64,000 nt of DNA from NCBI RefSeq assembly GCF_031178445.1, contig NZ_JAPSIY010000002.1, positions 424,469 through 488,468 of the forward strand, read 5' to 3'. Source of the DNA: Microbacterium sp. Its GTDB lineage: Bacteria; Actinomycetota; Actinomycetes; Actinomycetales; Microbacteriaceae. The notes under the pieces were generated by a model. That model made no database searches, had not been told where the DNA came from, and saw nothing but the letters and a program-made list of their open reading frames with translations. Shown piece by piece: positions 1 to 8,799 of the stretch; the first letter of the stretch is position 1; the number at the start of each line of letters is the position of its first letter. Made by a program: the position numbers and the translations under genes.

Positions 1-602
1 GTCGGGATGGTCGCGACCGAACCGTTCACGCCGAGGCCGACGGGCGGCGAGGATGCGCCGGTCGCCGTGACGAAGCCGGAGTTGATGAAGCCGATGAAAG
101 CGATGAACAGGCCGATGCCGACGGTGATGGCGATCTTGAGCTGGAACGGGACGGCGTCGAAGATCGCCTTCCGCAGCCCCGTCGCCGCCAGCAGCACGAT
201 GATCGCGCCGTTGATCATCACCAGCGCCATCGCCTCGGGCCAGGTGACCTGCCCGACGACGCTGAACGCGACGAACGCGTTGATGCCCAGGCCGGCTGCG
301 AACGCGAAAGGCAGGCGCGTGACAAGCCCGAACAGGATCGTCATCACGCCGGCGGTGAGCGCGGTCGCCGCCCCGACTTGACCGAACTCCAAGGCGTTCC
401 CCGCGACGTCGGGCGTGCCGGACAGGATGATCGGGTTCAGGATCACGATGTAGGCCATGGTGACGAACGTCACGAGTCCACCGCGGATCTCGGCGCCGAA
501 GGTGGAACCGCGCTTCGTGATCTCGAAGAATCGGTCGACCGCGTTGCGCGGCTCGTTGTCGCGTCGCGCTTCTCGCGCAGGGGCAGCAGGGCCAGTTGTC
601 AT
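1..602 (-). CDS. NCS2/AzgA-type purine permease, 3' end outside window
   Basis: This is the N-terminal 200 residues of a membrane permease; the rest lies left of position 1. The start is the ATG at 602-600. After a polar N-terminus with RNAVDRFFEITKRGS, the protein runs into GAEIRGGLVTFVTMAYI and NPIILSGT. That opening is typical of the AzgA branch of the nucleobase-cation symporter 2 family, which imports adenine, guanine or hypoxanthine with protons. Hydrophobic membrane segments follow, including AAGLGINAFVAF, a conserved AzgA stretch. It is divergent from perM, and a purine importer beside purN-purH fits purine salvage. Substrate choice cannot be read from this part alone. Confidence 0.88.
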   Translation of the reverse strand, partial: MTTGPAAPAREARRDNEPRNAVDRFFEITKRGSTFGAEIRGGLVTFVTMAYIVILNPIILSGTPDVAGNALEFGQVGAATALTAGVMTILFGLVTRLPFAFAAGLGINAFVAFSVVGQVTWPEAMALVMINGAIIVLLAATGLRKAIFDAVPFQLKIAITVGIGLFIAFIGFINSGFVTATGASSPPVGLGVNGSVATIP

Positions 603-697
603 CGGGTGAACCTCCGCAGAAAACCTATCGTGTCCGCGCGGCGCCTGCGCGTGGGCGCCCGGATGCATGCAGGTCGCCGTCGTAGGCTCGAGAGGAC

Positions 698-1957
698 ATG
701 CAACGCCTCCTCGTCGCGCTTCTCGCCGCACTCGACGCCGTCATCGCGGCGGCGGTCGGTCTGGCGACCCTGCTTGCGCCGCTGACCGTGCTCTGGGTGC
801 TGGCCTTCGGGCTCGCCGCAGACTGGGGCGCCCTCTGGCCGGTCAGCGGAACGCTATGGCGGTTCTCGCACGGTGTGCCGCTCGATGTCGTGCTGCCGGC
901 GCAGTTGCTGTCGAACCTCGCGATCCCGGCTGAGGCTGCTCGCTTCGCACTCTCCGTGCCGCCGCTCGCGATCCTGCTGTTCACCCTGCTGTTCGCCGCC
1001 CGTTCGGGCAGACGAGCCGCCTCCTCGGGGGCATGGGCGGTCGGCGTCGCCTCCGGTGCGGGGGTCTTCGCCGCGATCGCCGCCGTGGTCACCTTCAGCG
1101 CGCGATCCGAGGTGCTGCGAGACGCGCACTGGGCAGGAGTCGTCATCCCCACCGCCGTGTACGCGGCAGGGCTCCTCGTCGGGGCGATCCGCTACGCCTG
1201 GGCGGAAGGCGACGGCGGGGTCGTCGACCGCGTGCACGACATCGTCGACGGGTGGAACGAGTGGTCGCCCGTACCTGCGGAGTCGGTGCGCGGCGCCGCG
1301 GTGGTCGTCACGGTGCTCGCCGGAGCAGGCGCGCTCGGCGTCGCAGCGATGACCCTGCTGCGCGGGGGAGAGGTCATCTCGCTCTTCGAAGCGGCACGCG
1401 TGGATGTGCTCGGCGCGGTCATGCTGACCCTGGGACACCTCGCCTATCTGCCTACGCTCGTCGTCTGGTCGGCGAGCTGGTTCGCCGGCCCCGGGTTCGC
1501 GCTCGGCACCGGAACCGCCGTGTCGCCGGCAGGTACACAGCTGGGCGTCCTGCCCGGCATTCCCGTGCTGGGACTCGTGCCCGAGAACTCCTCGATCTGG
1601 ATGCTCGTGTCGGTGCTCGTGCCGATAGCCGCCGGAGCGCTCGCCGGCTGGATGATCCGCTCGCGGCTCGTGTGGGAGGGTCAGGGAGAGGAACTCTGGC
1701 CCCGTACCGCCATCACCGCCGGTGTCGCCGCGCTGTCGGCGGGCATGGCGGCGCTGGCCGCCGTGCTCGCATCAGGATCGATCGGGCCGGGGCGGCTCGC
1801 GGAGGCGGGTCCGGCGCCGGGGCCGTTCGCGCTCGCGGTCGGTGTGGAGGTGCTGATCGGCTGCGGCATCCTGATGCTCACACCGCGACATCGCGATGAA
1901 CTGGCAGAGGAGCGGACCGACCGCTGGCGAGCCGAGATGGCCGCGCTCGACGACTGA
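698..1957 (+). CDS. perM: PerM/DUF6350 polytopic membrane protein
   Basis: A 419-residue integral membrane protein with about ten hydrophobic stretches, starting at an ATG preceded by a GAGAGGAC ribosome site. It looks like the actinobacterial DUF6350 family, whose mycobacterial member PerM lies directly before purN and purH and supports the divisome through FtsB. The same order, perM-purN-purH, is seen here with a 43-bp gap before purN. The last 30 residues are charged and probably cytoplasmic. The assignment rests on synteny and the Ala/Leu/Val-rich multi-span layout rather than on catalytic motifs. A role in cell division in this organism is inferred from the mycobacterial family member. 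Confidence 0.8.
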   Translation: MQRLLVALLAALDAVIAAAVGLATLLAPLTVLWVLAFGLAADWGALWPVSGTLWRFSHGVPLDVVLPAQLLSNLAIPAEAARFALSVPPLAILLFTLLFAARSGRRAASSGAWAVGVASGAGVFAAIAAVVTFSARSEVLRDAHWAGVVIPTAVYAAGLLVGAIRYAWAEGDGGVVDRVHDIVDGWNEWSPVPAESVRGAAVVVTVLAGAGALGVAAMTLLRGGEVISLFEAARVDVLGAVMLTLGHLAYLPTLVVWSASWFAGPGFALGTGTAVSPAGTQLGVLPGIPVLGLVPENSSIWMLVSVLVPIAAGALAGWMIRSRLVWEGQGEELWPRTAITAGVAALSAGMAALAAVLASGSIGPGRLAEAGPAPGPFALAVGVEVLIGCGILMLTPRHRDELAEERTDRWRAEMAALDD

Positions 1958-2000
1958 CTCCTCGTCCGGTCGCGAGTGCGGGCCCCGGTAGACTGGCTCG

Positions 2001-2582
2001 GTGCTGACGCTCGCCGTTCTCATCTCAGGTACCGGCTCGAACCTGCGAGCCCTGCTCGAGGCCGCCAGCCACCCTGACTTCCCGGCACGCGTGGTTGTCG
2101 TCGGCGCCGACCGCGACGCCCCCGGACTGGCCCACGCCGAAGAGTTCGGCATCCCGTCGTTCACCGTCCCCTTCCACCTGCACGAGAGCCGGGAGCACTG
2201 GGGCGAGGAGCTCGCCCGTCAACTCGATGTGTGGACCCCGGATCTGATCGTGCTCAGCGGACTGATGCGACTGCTGCCGGCATCCGTCGTCGCCCGCTAT
2301 GCGCCCCGCATCGTGAACACGCATCCCGCGTTCCTGCCGGAGTTCCCGGGCGCGCACGGCGTGCGGGATGCGCTCGCCGCCGGCGTCACCGAGACCGGCG
2401 CCAGCGTGATCGTCGTCGACGACGGCATCGACAGCGGCCCCATCCTCGCCCAGGAGCGCATCCCCGTGCTGCCCGGCGACACCGAGCACACCTTGCACGA
2501 GCGCATCAAGCCCGTCGAGCGGCGGCTGCTGATCGACGTGGTGCGCCGCATCGCCACCGGCGAGCTGACACTCGCCCCCTGA
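2001..2582 (+). CDS. purN: phosphoribosylglycinamide formyltransferase
   Basis: PurN transfers the formyl group of 10-formyltetrahydrofolate to glycinamide ribonucleotide, step 3 of purine synthesis, in the cytoplasm. The 193-residue protein starts at a GTG. It has the phosphate-binding GTGSNL loop (residues 10-15), the catalytic Asn106 and His108 in VNTHPAFLP, and Asp144 in DDGIDSGP. These are the same residue numbers as in E. coli PurN. Length is normal for the family. The next gene, purH, follows after 36 bp, so the two are probably co-transcribed from upstream of perM or from a promoter near 1960. Confidence 0.97.
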   Translation: MLTLAVLISGTGSNLRALLEAASHPDFPARVVVVGADRDAPGLAHAEEFGIPSFTVPFHLHESREHWGEELARQLDVWTPDLIVLSGLMRLLPASVVARYAPRIVNTHPAFLPEFPGAHGVRDALAAGVTETGASVIVVDDGIDSGPILAQERIPVLPGDTEHTLHERIKPVERRLLIDVVRRIATGELTLAP

Positions 2583-2618
2583 CCCCTCCCCAGAACGCCC
2601 GAACGAAGGAGCATTCCC

Positions 2619-4226
2619 ATGGCCGGCCCCCGCCTGGACCCCTCGCTGTACCGCGACCGCGATCTCGTTCCGATCCGCCGCGCACTCGTGTCGGTGAGCG
2701 ACAAGTCCGGCCTGCTCGAGCTCGCGGGCGCTCTCGCCGAAGCGGACGTCGAGATCGTGTCGACCGGCTCGACCGCCGCGACCATCCGCGACGCCGGGTA
2801 CGAGGTGACCGACGTCGCCGCCGTCACCGGAGTGGCCGAGATGCTCGACGGCCGCGTCAAGACGCTCCACCCGAAGGTGCACGGCGGCCTCCTTGCCGAC
2901 CTGCGCCTCGAGGACCACGCGCGCCAGCTGGGCGACCTCGGCATCGAGCCCTTCGAACTCGTGGTCGTCAACCTGTACCCGTTCGTCGAGACCGTGGCAT
3001 CCGGCGCTGAGCCCGACGCGGTCGTCGAGCAGATCGACATCGGCGGCCCCGCGATGGTCCGCGCCGCCGCGAAGAACCACGCGAACGTCGCGATCGTCGT
3101 CTCGCCGGAGTCGTACCCCGCGATCATCGAGGCGATCGCCGAGGGCGGCACCACACTCAGCCAGCGCCGCGAGCTGGCGGCGCGAGCGTTCTCGCACACG
3201 GCCACCTACGACTCCGCCGTCGCCCAGTGGTTCGCGGAGGGCACTCTCGCCGACAACGGCGATCTCCCCGCGCACCTGACCATCAAGGCGGAGCGGCTCG
3301 CCACACTGCGCTACGGCGAGAACTCCCACCAGCGCGGTGCGATCTACACGCGCGCCGGCGGGCATGGCATCGCGCAGGCGACACAGCTGCAGGGCAAGGA
3401 GATGTCGTACAACAACTACGTCGACGCGGATGCCGCGCTGCGTGCGGCGTACGACATGGTGCTGCCGGCCGTGGCGATCATCAAGCACGCCAACCCGTGC
3501 GGAATCGCGACCACTGCCCCCAACGCGCTCGACCCGATCGCGAGCGCGCATCTGCGAGCGCACGAGTGTGACCCGGTGTCGGCGTACGGCGGCGTGATCG
3601 CCACCAATGGAACGGTCACGCTGAAGATGGCCGAGAACCTGAAGGACATCTTCACCGAGGTCATCGTGGCGCCGGACTTCGAGCCTGCGGCCCTCGCCGT
3701 GTTCAAGGCCAAGAAGAACCTGCGACTGCTGAAGCTGCCCGACGACTGGCAGCAGGAGCGCATGGACGTGCGCCTGGTGTCGGGTGGACTGTTGCTTCAG
3801 GACGCCGACCGCTTCCCGGACGACATCGTCTCGGTCGCCAAGAACTGGGAGCTGGTTTCCGGTGAGCGCCCGGACGACGCCGAGATGGAGAACCTCATCT
3901 TCGCGTGGAAGGCATGCCGCGCGGTGAAGTCGAACGCGATCGTGCTCGCCAAGGGCAACGCGACCGTCGGCGTGGGCATGGGCCAGGTGAACCGGGTCGA
4001 CTCGTGCCGCCTCGCCGTCGAGCGGGCGGGAGACCGCGCGGCGGGCTCGGTCGCCGCATCTGACGCGTTCTTCCCGTTCGCGGACGGTCCCCAGGTGCTC
4101 ATCGACGCGGGCATCAAGGCGATCGTGCAGCCCGGCGGGTCGGTGCGCGACGAGGAGGTCGTGGATGCGGCGCGCAAGGCCGGCGTGACGATGTTCTTCA
4201 CCGGCGAGCGTCACTTCTTCCACTGA
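2619..4226 (+). CDS. purH: bifunctional AICAR transformylase/IMP cyclohydrolase
   Basis: PurH carries out the last two steps of IMP synthesis: formylation of AICAR with 10-formyltetrahydrofolate, then ring closure. The 535-residue protein begins at an ATG with an AAGGAG site. The N-terminal MGS-like cyclohydrolase domain covers about residues 20-165 ([22 protein letters not shown]). The transformylase domain follows, with the catalytic Lys289-His290 pair in IIKHANPCG and the conserved [10 protein letters not shown] segment. It depends on folate, linking it to glyA and folD later in the window. It is the last gene of the perM-purN-purH block; downstream comes a repeat region, not another gene. 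Confidence 0.98.
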   Translation: MAGPRLDPSLYRDRDLVPIRRALVSVSDKSGLLELAGALAEADVEIVSTGSTAATIRDAGYEVTDVAAVTGVAEMLDGRVKTLHPKVHGGLLADLRLEDHARQLGDLGIEPFELVVVNLYPFVETVASGAEPDAVVEQIDIGGPAMVRAAAKNHANVAIVVSPESYPAIIEAIAEGGTTLSQRRELAARAFSHTATYDSAVAQWFAEGTLADNGDLPAHLTIKAERLATLRYGENSHQRGAIYTRAGGHGIAQATQLQGKEMSYNNYVDADAALRAAYDMVLPAVAIIKHANPCGIATTAPNALDPIASAHLRAHECDPVSAYGGVIATNGTVTLKMAENLKDIFTEVIVAPDFEPAALAVFKAKKNLRLLKLPDDWQQERMDVRLVSGGLLLQDADRFPDDIVSVAKNWELVSGERPDDAEMENLIFAWKACRAVKSNAIVLAKGNATVGVGMGQVNRVDSCRLAVERAGDRAAGSVAASDAFFPFADGPQVLIDAGIKAIVQPGGSVRDEEVVDAARKAGVTMFFTGERHFFH

Positions 4227-4246
4227 TCCCCACGCGCCCCTCGGCA

Positions 4247-4440
4247 CAGCGCTTCGCGCTGCGCCGAGCCTCCGGGGCGCGCGGGGCCCCTCTGAGGTGC
4301 GGGGGCCCTGGCCTTCGGCGTTGAGCTCCTTACAGCGCTTCGCGCTGCGCCGAGCCTCCGGGTCGCGCGGGGCGCCTCTGGGGTGGAGGGTCGCTGACCT
4401 TCGGTGTTGAGCTCCTTCCAGTGCTTCGCGCTGCGCCGAG
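4247..4440. repeat. 86-bp tandem repeat, about 2.25 copies
   Basis: The 22-base word cagcgcttcgcgctgcgccg plus AG recurs at 4247, 4333 and 4419 (third copy with one change), exactly 86 bp apart. The two complete units, 4247-4332 and 4333-4418, differ at about 10 of 86 positions in my hand alignment. Each unit starts with a GCGCTTCGCGC self-complementary core, so each copy can form a hairpin. No gene is visible in it. It may help end purH transcription or be an intergenic repeat family. Confidence 0.85.
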
Positions 4441-4468
4441 GCGCGTCTCGCCGTCGATTCCCGCCAAC

Positions 4469-4512
4469 TGTCACGTCCGATTTCCGCCAGCCGGCGGGAA
4501 TCGGACGTGACA
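4469..4512. promoter_or_regulatory. 20-bp inverted repeat ahead of ada-alkA
   Basis: Left arm 4469-4488 (TGTCACGTCCGATTTCCGCC) pairs with right arm 4493-4512 with one mismatch and a 4-nt loop. A loose extra copy of the GATTCCCGCC part sits just upstream at 4456-4465. The right arm ends 10 bp before the ATG of the Ada-AlkA gene, so it lies in the leader or promoter. It could be a regulator binding site, or a strong RNA hairpin that ends purH read-through. There is no run of T. Confidence 0.6.
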
Positions 4513-4522
4513 GGGTAGAGGC

Positions 4523-6037
4523 ATGAACGCACCGACGATGACCTTCGACGAGCGGTACCGCGCGATCAGCTCGCGTGACACCCGGTTCGACGGGCAGTTC
4601 GTCACCGCGGTCAGGTCGACCGGCATCTACTGTCGGCCGAGCTGCCCTGCGCGCACGCCCCTGGCAGCGAACGTGACCTTCTACCCGACCAGCGCCGCCG
4701 CGCACGAAGCGGGGTACCGCGCGTGCAAACGCTGTCTGCCTGAGGCGGCGCCGGGCTCGCCCGATTGGGACGTGCGCGGTGACCTCGCCGCTCGTGCCAT
4801 GCGGCTCATCGCGGACGGGGTCGTGGAGCGCGAAGGCGTCACGGGACTCGCCACGCGACTCGGATACTCATCCCGCCACCTGACCCGACTGCTCGTCGCA
4901 GAGCTCGGTGCGGGGCCGCTGGCCTTGTCACGAGCGCAGCGAGCGCACACCGCACGCATGCTCCTGGTCGGCACTGACCTGCCCATCGCCGACGTCGCGT
5001 TCTCAGCCGGCTTCGCCAGCATCCGCCAGTTCAACGACACGATCCGCGAGGTGTTCGACCTGGCACCGGGCGCGCTCCGTGCCCGGCGCCACCTCGGTTC
5101 CGGGGCGCAGGAGCAACTTCCCGGATCGATCGATCTGCTGCTGCCGCACCGCGACCCGATCGACACCGATGGACTCTTCGCGTGGATGGCCGCGCGTGCG
5201 ATCCCCGGCGCCGAGGAGGCCGGAACATCCAGCTTCGCCCGCCACCTGCGACTGGCCGGCGGCCCGGCGTGGTTCGAGCTCCGTCGCGGCGATGACGGCC
5301 GCATGCGTCTGCGCGCCAGGCTGACCAGGCTCGGCGATCTCTCACCTCTGGTCGCTCGCGCCAGGCGGCTCTTCGATCTCGACGCCGATCCGCTCGCCGT
5401 CGACGAGGCGCTCGCAGTGCATCCCGAGCTCGGGCCCCTCGTCGCCCGGGTACCAGGTATCCGGGTTCCAGGGGCCGTCGACCCGCACGAGATGCTGATC
5501 CGAGCCATGATCGGCCAGCAGATCACGGTCGCCGCCGCCCGCACCGCGCTCACCGCCCTCACCGAGGCCCTCGGCGAACGCGTCGGCGACGGCGAGGCCT
5601 CCGGCACGCTCTTCCCGACCATGACCGCGATCGCGGAGCGCGGGGCCGAGGTGCTGCGAGGTCCCGCGGCACGCATCCGAGCCGTCACCGGCGCCGCCGC
5701 AGCGCTCGCCGACGGCTCTCTGACGCTTGGCGTCGGCGACGACGCGGCGACACAGCGGGCTGCACTGCTAGCCATGCCTGGAATCGGCCCGTGGACGGCC
5801 GACTACGTGCGGATGCGGGTCATCGGCGATCCGGACGTGCTGCTCCCGGGTGATGTGGCCATGCGTGCCGGTGCCGCGGCGGCCGGCATCCCGAACGACC
5901 CGGCGGGCGTCGTGGAATGGGCTGCCCGGACCGCACCATGGCGCAGCTACCTCACCGCGCACCTGTGGCGTGCGGCACCCGTGCGTCCCACCCGGCGTGC
6001 GGCGAGAAGGACCGAATCCGAGAAGGAGTCATCATGA
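4523..6037 (+). CDS. Ada-type regulator fused to AlkA 3-methyladenine glycosylase
   Basis: A 504-residue three-domain DNA repair protein. Residues 1-80 form the zinc-binding methylphosphotriester domain, with Cys37, Cys41, Cys68 and Cys71 at the same spacing as the zinc ligands of E. coli Ada; Cys37 would accept the methyl group. An AraC-type helix-turn-helix follows to about residue 190 ([34 protein letters not shown]). The rest is an AlkA-like HhH-GPD glycosylase: [11 protein letters not shown], the hairpin [15 protein letters not shown], then LLPGDVAMR with the catalytic Asp. It lacks the C-terminal methyltransferase half of E. coli Ada, which the overlapping next gene supplies. Methylation of Cys37 probably activates transcription of this operon. 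A similar fusion is known in mycobacteria. Confidence 0.95.
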   Translation: MNAPTMTFDERYRAISSRDTRFDGQFVTAVRSTGIYCRPSCPARTPLAANVTFYPTSAAAHEAGYRACKRCLPEAAPGSPDWDVRGDLAARAMRLIADGVVEREGVTGLATRLGYSSRHLTRLLVAELGAGPLALSRAQRAHTARMLLVGTDLPIADVAFSAGFASIRQFNDTIREVFDLAPGALRARRHLGSGAQEQLPGSIDLLLPHRDPIDTDGLFAWMAARAIPGAEEAGTSSFARHLRLAGGPAWFELRRGDDGRMRLRARLTRLGDLSPLVARARRLFDLDADPLAVDEALAVHPELGPLVARVPGIRVPGAVDPHEMLIRAMIGQQITVAAARTALTALTEALGERVGDGEASGTLFPTMTAIAERGAEVLRGPAARIRAVTGAAAALADGSLTLGVGDDAATQRAALLAMPGIGPWTADYVRMRVIGDPDVLLPGDVAMRAGAAAAGIPNDPAGVVEWAARTAPWRSYLTAHLWRAAPVRPTRRAARRTESEKESS

Positions 6038-6531
6038 ACGCTGTCATTCAGACCGTCGACACCGCCGACGGCGCCCTCACGATCCTCGCCGACGACGAGC
6101 AGAGGGTGCTGGCCTCGGGCTGGAGCGCCGACCATGACGCGATCATCGCGCGCGTGCACCCGTCGCTGCGTCCAGCAGCCGTTCGCGACGGCCAGACGGA
6201 TGCCGCGGCTGCGGCGCTCGCCTACTACAGCGGCGACCTGGCGGCCATCGACAGGGTGACCGTGCATCAGCGCGGCACTGCGCTCATGCACGCAGGCTGG
6301 GAGGCGTTGCGTCGCATCGAGCCCGGCCGCCCGCTGACGTACACCGAGTTCGCCACCGCGCTCGGCAGCCCGCAAGCCGTGCGTGCCGCCGCCTCGATCT
6401 GCGCCCGCAACGCGCCCGCGCTGTTCGTGCCGTGCCACCGCGTGCTGCGCTCCGACGGCTCTCTCGGCGGCTTCGCCTGGGGGCTCGATGTGAAGCAGAG
6501 CCTGCTGGACAGGGAAGCTGCAGCCCGTTGA
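6034..6531 (+). CDS. ogt: O6-alkylguanine-DNA methyltransferase
   Basis: A 165-residue suicide repair protein that moves the alkyl group from O6-methylguanine to its own cysteine. The active-site motif VPCHRV places the acceptor at Cys134. Upstream are the Tyr/Arg-rich helix ([19 protein letters not shown]) and the usual [11 protein letters not shown] segment. The start is the ATG at 6034, whose bases overlap the TGA of the Ada-AlkA gene (ATGA), with GAGAAGGAG in front. Translational coupling to the regulator-glycosylase makes a compact adaptive-response operon. An earlier in-frame start would lie inside the preceding gene and has no ribosome site. Confidence 0.95.
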   Translation: MNAVIQTVDTADGALTILADDEQRVLASGWSADHDAIIARVHPSLRPAAVRDGQTDAAAAALAYYSGDLAAIDRVTVHQRGTALMHAGWEALRRIEPGRPLTYTEFATALGSPQAVRAAASICARNAPALFVPCHRVLRSDGSLGGFAWGLDVKQSLLDREAAAR

Positions 6532-6558
6532 GCGGAACGGACGACTGAGCGGGGCGGG

Positions 6559-6592
6559 AGTGGTCGGCGCCGATACCACGGCGTCGACCACT
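6559..6592 (+). terminator. hairpin after ogt
   Basis: AGTGGTCG at 6559-6566 pairs with CGACCACT at 6585-6592, and an inner GCCG/CGGC pair extends the stem. It lies 28 bp after the ogt stop and before the promoter region of the ABC exporter. There is no T tract, as is common for actinobacterial terminators. Confidence 0.5.
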
Positions 6593-6630
6593 CGGTGCCG
6601 GAAAGCGCTGACCGGAAACAGGAATTCCTC

Positions 6631-6660
6631 TTGCCCCCAGCGGGTTCATAGGAATAGGCT
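6631..6660 (+). promoter_or_regulatory. candidate promoter of the ABC exporter operon
   Basis: TTGCCC (6631-6636), an 18-bp spacer and TAGGCT (6655-6660) resemble a housekeeping -35/-10 pair. Transcription would start near 6667, leaving about 45 nt before the leader peptide ATG and about 210 nt before the first exporter gene. Confidence 0.4.
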
Positions 6661-6711
6661 CGAAGGCTGTCGCGCCGACCGGCCGACGAAGCCGATCCCG
6701 AGGAGGACACC

Positions 6712-6774
6712 ATGATCTCGACAGTCCCGCAGTTCATCGCCCTCGGCTCGCGCGCGCCTCTGCTGCGCCGTTAG
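6712..6774 (+). CDS. 20-codon leader peptide before ABC exporter
   Basis: A short ORF encodes 20 residues ending in GSRAPLLRR and a TAG stop. It is preceded by a strong CGAGGAGGACACC ribosome site seven bases from the ATG, better than the site of the exporter gene itself. It ends about 100 nt before the exporter start. The intervening RNA can form at least two hairpins (6786-6805 and 6820-6835). The arrangement resembles bmrB-bmrC-bmrD of Bacillus subtilis, where a leader peptide controls a heterodimeric exporter through ribosome stalling under translation inhibitors. The Arg/Leu-rich end is a plausible stall or slow-down point. I infer an attenuation role; the peptide sequence itself is not one I can assign to a named family. 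Confidence 0.6.
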   Translation: MISTVPQFIALGSRAPLLRR

Positions 6775-6785
6775 AAACCGCGAGC

Positions 6786-6805
6786 GACGCGCTTCCGTTC
6801 GCGTC
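6786..6805 (+). promoter_or_regulatory. leader-region hairpin (possible attenuator)
   Basis: GACGCG (6786-6791) pairs with CGCGTC (6800-6805) around an 8-nt loop, starting 11 nt after the leader peptide stop. A ribosome paused near the end of the leader ORF would cover its 5' side. Confidence 0.4.
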
Positions 6806-6819
6806 CTCCGCCTGATTCA

Positions 6820-6835
6820 GGATGCCGCGGCATCC
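6820..6835 (+). promoter_or_regulatory. 16-bp perfect palindrome in exporter leader
   Basis: GGATGCCGCGGCATCC reads the same on both strands. It lies between the leader peptide and the exporter start. It could be a DNA operator or part of an alternative RNA fold. Its GGATGC/GCATCC arms match the stems of the hairpins at 14494 and 55938. Confidence 0.4.
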
Positions 6836-6876
6836 CATCCACCGTCTTCGTCGTCCGCTCATAACGCCTGAGAGTC

Positions 6877-8799
6877 ATGTCTGCCACGCAATCCTCGTCA
6901 TCCCTGTCCACCTTCGCCGCACTCTGGCGCCTGAAACCGTTCGTCCGCCCGATCGTCGGACGTCTCATCGGTGGCGCGCTGAGCGCACTCGGGGCCGCCG
7001 TCATCGCCCTGATGATCCCCATCGTGCTCGAGCAGCTCGTGGCCGGCCCGCTGAAATCAGGCGTGGTCGGCCTGATCCTCGCGGGGGCGTTCGCCGTGTT
7101 CGCTCTCGCGCTCGGTGAGGCGGTCATGGTCTGGCTGCGCCGCTGGTTCGTGCTGACCCCCGCCACCGAGGTCGAGTTCCAGATGCGCTCCGAGCTCTAC
7201 TCGCGGCTGCAGTCGCTGCCGGTCTCCTTCCACGACCGCTGGCAGTCGGGCCAGCTCCTCAGCCGCATGATGCAGGACATCGGTCTCATCCGACGCTGGC
7301 TGGCGTTCGGCCTGATCCTGCTGGTCGTCAACATCCTCACGATCATCATCGGCGCGGTGCTGCTGTTCCAATGGCACTGGCTGCTCGGTGTGATCTTCCT
7401 CGTCACCGGCATCCCGATGTGGATCCAGGGCTACCTGTTCGAGAAGCGCTACGGCACGCTGGCGCGGCGCAGCCAGGACCAGGCCGGCGACCTCGCCACC
7501 AGCGTCGAGGAGAGCGTGCACGGCATCCGCGTGCTCAAGGCGTTCGGCCGTGGCAAGCACGCCCTGAGCCGGTTCAGCCGCCAGGCCGAGACGCTGCGCG
7601 AGACCGAGCTCAGCAAGGCGCGCGCCATCGCCGAGATCTGGTTCTGGCTCGACCTGATGCCGCAGATCGCCTTCGGCCTCAGCCTGATCTCGGGCATCTG
7701 GCTCATCTGGCAGGGAGCGATCGAACTGCCGCAGCTGTTCGCGTTCTTCGCGATGGCGACGGTGCTGCGCTGGCCGATCGAGTCGATCGGCTTCCTGTTC
7801 TCGTTCATGCTGGATGCCCGCACGGCCACCGACCGGGTGTTCGAGATCTTCCAGGCCACGAACACGATCACCGATCCTGAGAAGCCGGTGCGGATCGACG
7901 AGCCGCGCGGAGAGCTCGCCTTCGAGGGTGCGCATTTCCGCTATCAGGATGCCGGTGCGTCCGAGCGCGACCTGCTCGACGGCATCGACCTCGTGCTTCG
8001 CCCTGGCGAGACCATGGCGTTGGTCGGACTCACGGGTTCGGGCAAGACGACGCTCACCACGCTGCCTGCCCGCCTGTACGACGTGACGGCGGGTCGGGTC
8101 ACCCTCGACGGTGTCGACGTGCGCGACCTGGAGCTGTCGGACCTGCGTAGGCACGTCGCGATGGCCTTCGAGGACGCCACGCTCTTCTCGGCCTCCGTGC
8201 GCGAGAACGTGCTGCTCGGCCGGGCGGACCTCGACCTGCACAGCGAAGAGGCTGAGCGTGTGCTGCGCGAAGCCCTGGATGTCGCACAGGCCGGCTTCGT
8301 CGACTCGCTCCCCGAGGGCGTGGAGACGATCATCGGCGAAGAGGGGCTCAGCCTCTCGGGCGGGCAGCGACAGCGACTCGCGCTCGCGCGCGCCGTCGCG
8401 GCGAAGCCCAAGGTGCTGGTGCTCGACGACCCGCTGTCGGCGCTCGACGTCGACACCGAGGCGCTCGTGGAGGAAGCGCTGCGGCACGTGCTTGCCGATA
8501 CCACGGCGCTGATCGTGGCGCATCGCCCTTCGACAGTCGCACTGGCCGACAGGGTGGCCCTTCTCGAGCGTGGCCGGATCACCGCCGTCGGCACGCACAG
8601 CGAGCTGCTGCGCACGAGCGCGCACTATCGCCACGTCATCTCGAGCCTCGAGGCCGAGGAGGCCGCTCGCACCGGCGCCATCCCGATCATCACGGATGCG
8701 GTCGCCGAGGCGCACGCCGCCGAGGTGCACGCCGCTGAGGAAGCGGAGGCCGCCGTCACCGAAGCAGAAGTCGACGAGGAAGAGGAGGTGCAGGCATGA
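6877..8799 (+). CDS. heterodimeric ABC exporter subunit, degenerate ATP site
   Basis: A 640-residue fused membrane-ATPase half transporter. Residues 1-330 hold six membrane spans; the ATPase domain follows with Walker [10 protein letters not shown], signature LSGGQRQ, Walker [13 protein letters not shown] and the switch His in VAHRPS. The residue after the Walker B Asp is Asp instead of the usual catalytic Glu, the mark of the non-hydrolysing site in heterodimeric exporters such as BmrC or TM287. The C-terminus is a roughly 40-residue Ala/Glu-rich acidic tail (EEEEVQA at the end). The ATG is at 6877 with a GCCTGAGAG stretch in front. Its stop overlaps the next ATG (ATGA), so the partner is translated in step. 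Likely cargo is a drug or lipid; not determinable here. Confidence 0.92.
   Translation: MSATQSSSSLSTFAALWRLKPFVRPIVGRLIGGALSALGAAVIALMIPIVLEQLVAGPLKSGVVGLILAGAFAVFALALGEAVMVWLRRWFVLTPATEVEFQMRSELYSRLQSLPVSFHDRWQSGQLLSRMMQDIGLIRRWLAFGLILLVVNILTIIIGAVLLFQWHWLLGVIFLVTGIPMWIQGYLFEKRYGTLARRSQDQAGDLATSVEESVHGIRVLKAFGRGKHALSRFSRQAETLRETELSKARAIAEIWFWLDLMPQIAFGLSLISGIWLIWQGAIELPQLFAFFAMATVLRWPIESIGFLFSFMLDARTATDRVFEIFQATNTITDPEKPVRIDEPRGELAFEGAHFRYQDAGASERDLLDGIDLVLRPGETMALVGLTGSGKTTLTTLPARLYDVTAGRVTLDGVDVRDLELSDLRRHVAMAFEDATLFSASVRENVLLGRADLDLHSEEAERVLREALDVAQAGFVDSLPEGVETIIGEEGLSLSGGQRQRLALARAVAAKPKVLVLDDPLSALDVDTEALVEEALRHVLADTTALIVAHRPSTVALADRVALLERGRITAVGTHSELLRTSAHYRHVISSLEAEEAARTGAIPIITDAVAEAHAAEVHAAEEAEAAVTEAEVDEEEEVQA

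Noticed and set aside
2583..2618. Riboswitch before purH
   Set aside because: The purN-purH gap is only 36 bp and contains just a ribosome site, so there is no room for an aptamer.
2025..4532. 835-codon open frame on the minus strand across purN and purH
   Set aside because: It is opposite two well-matched purine genes. The long frame comes from high GC at third positions, and the translation is His/Arg/Asp-rich without any domain.
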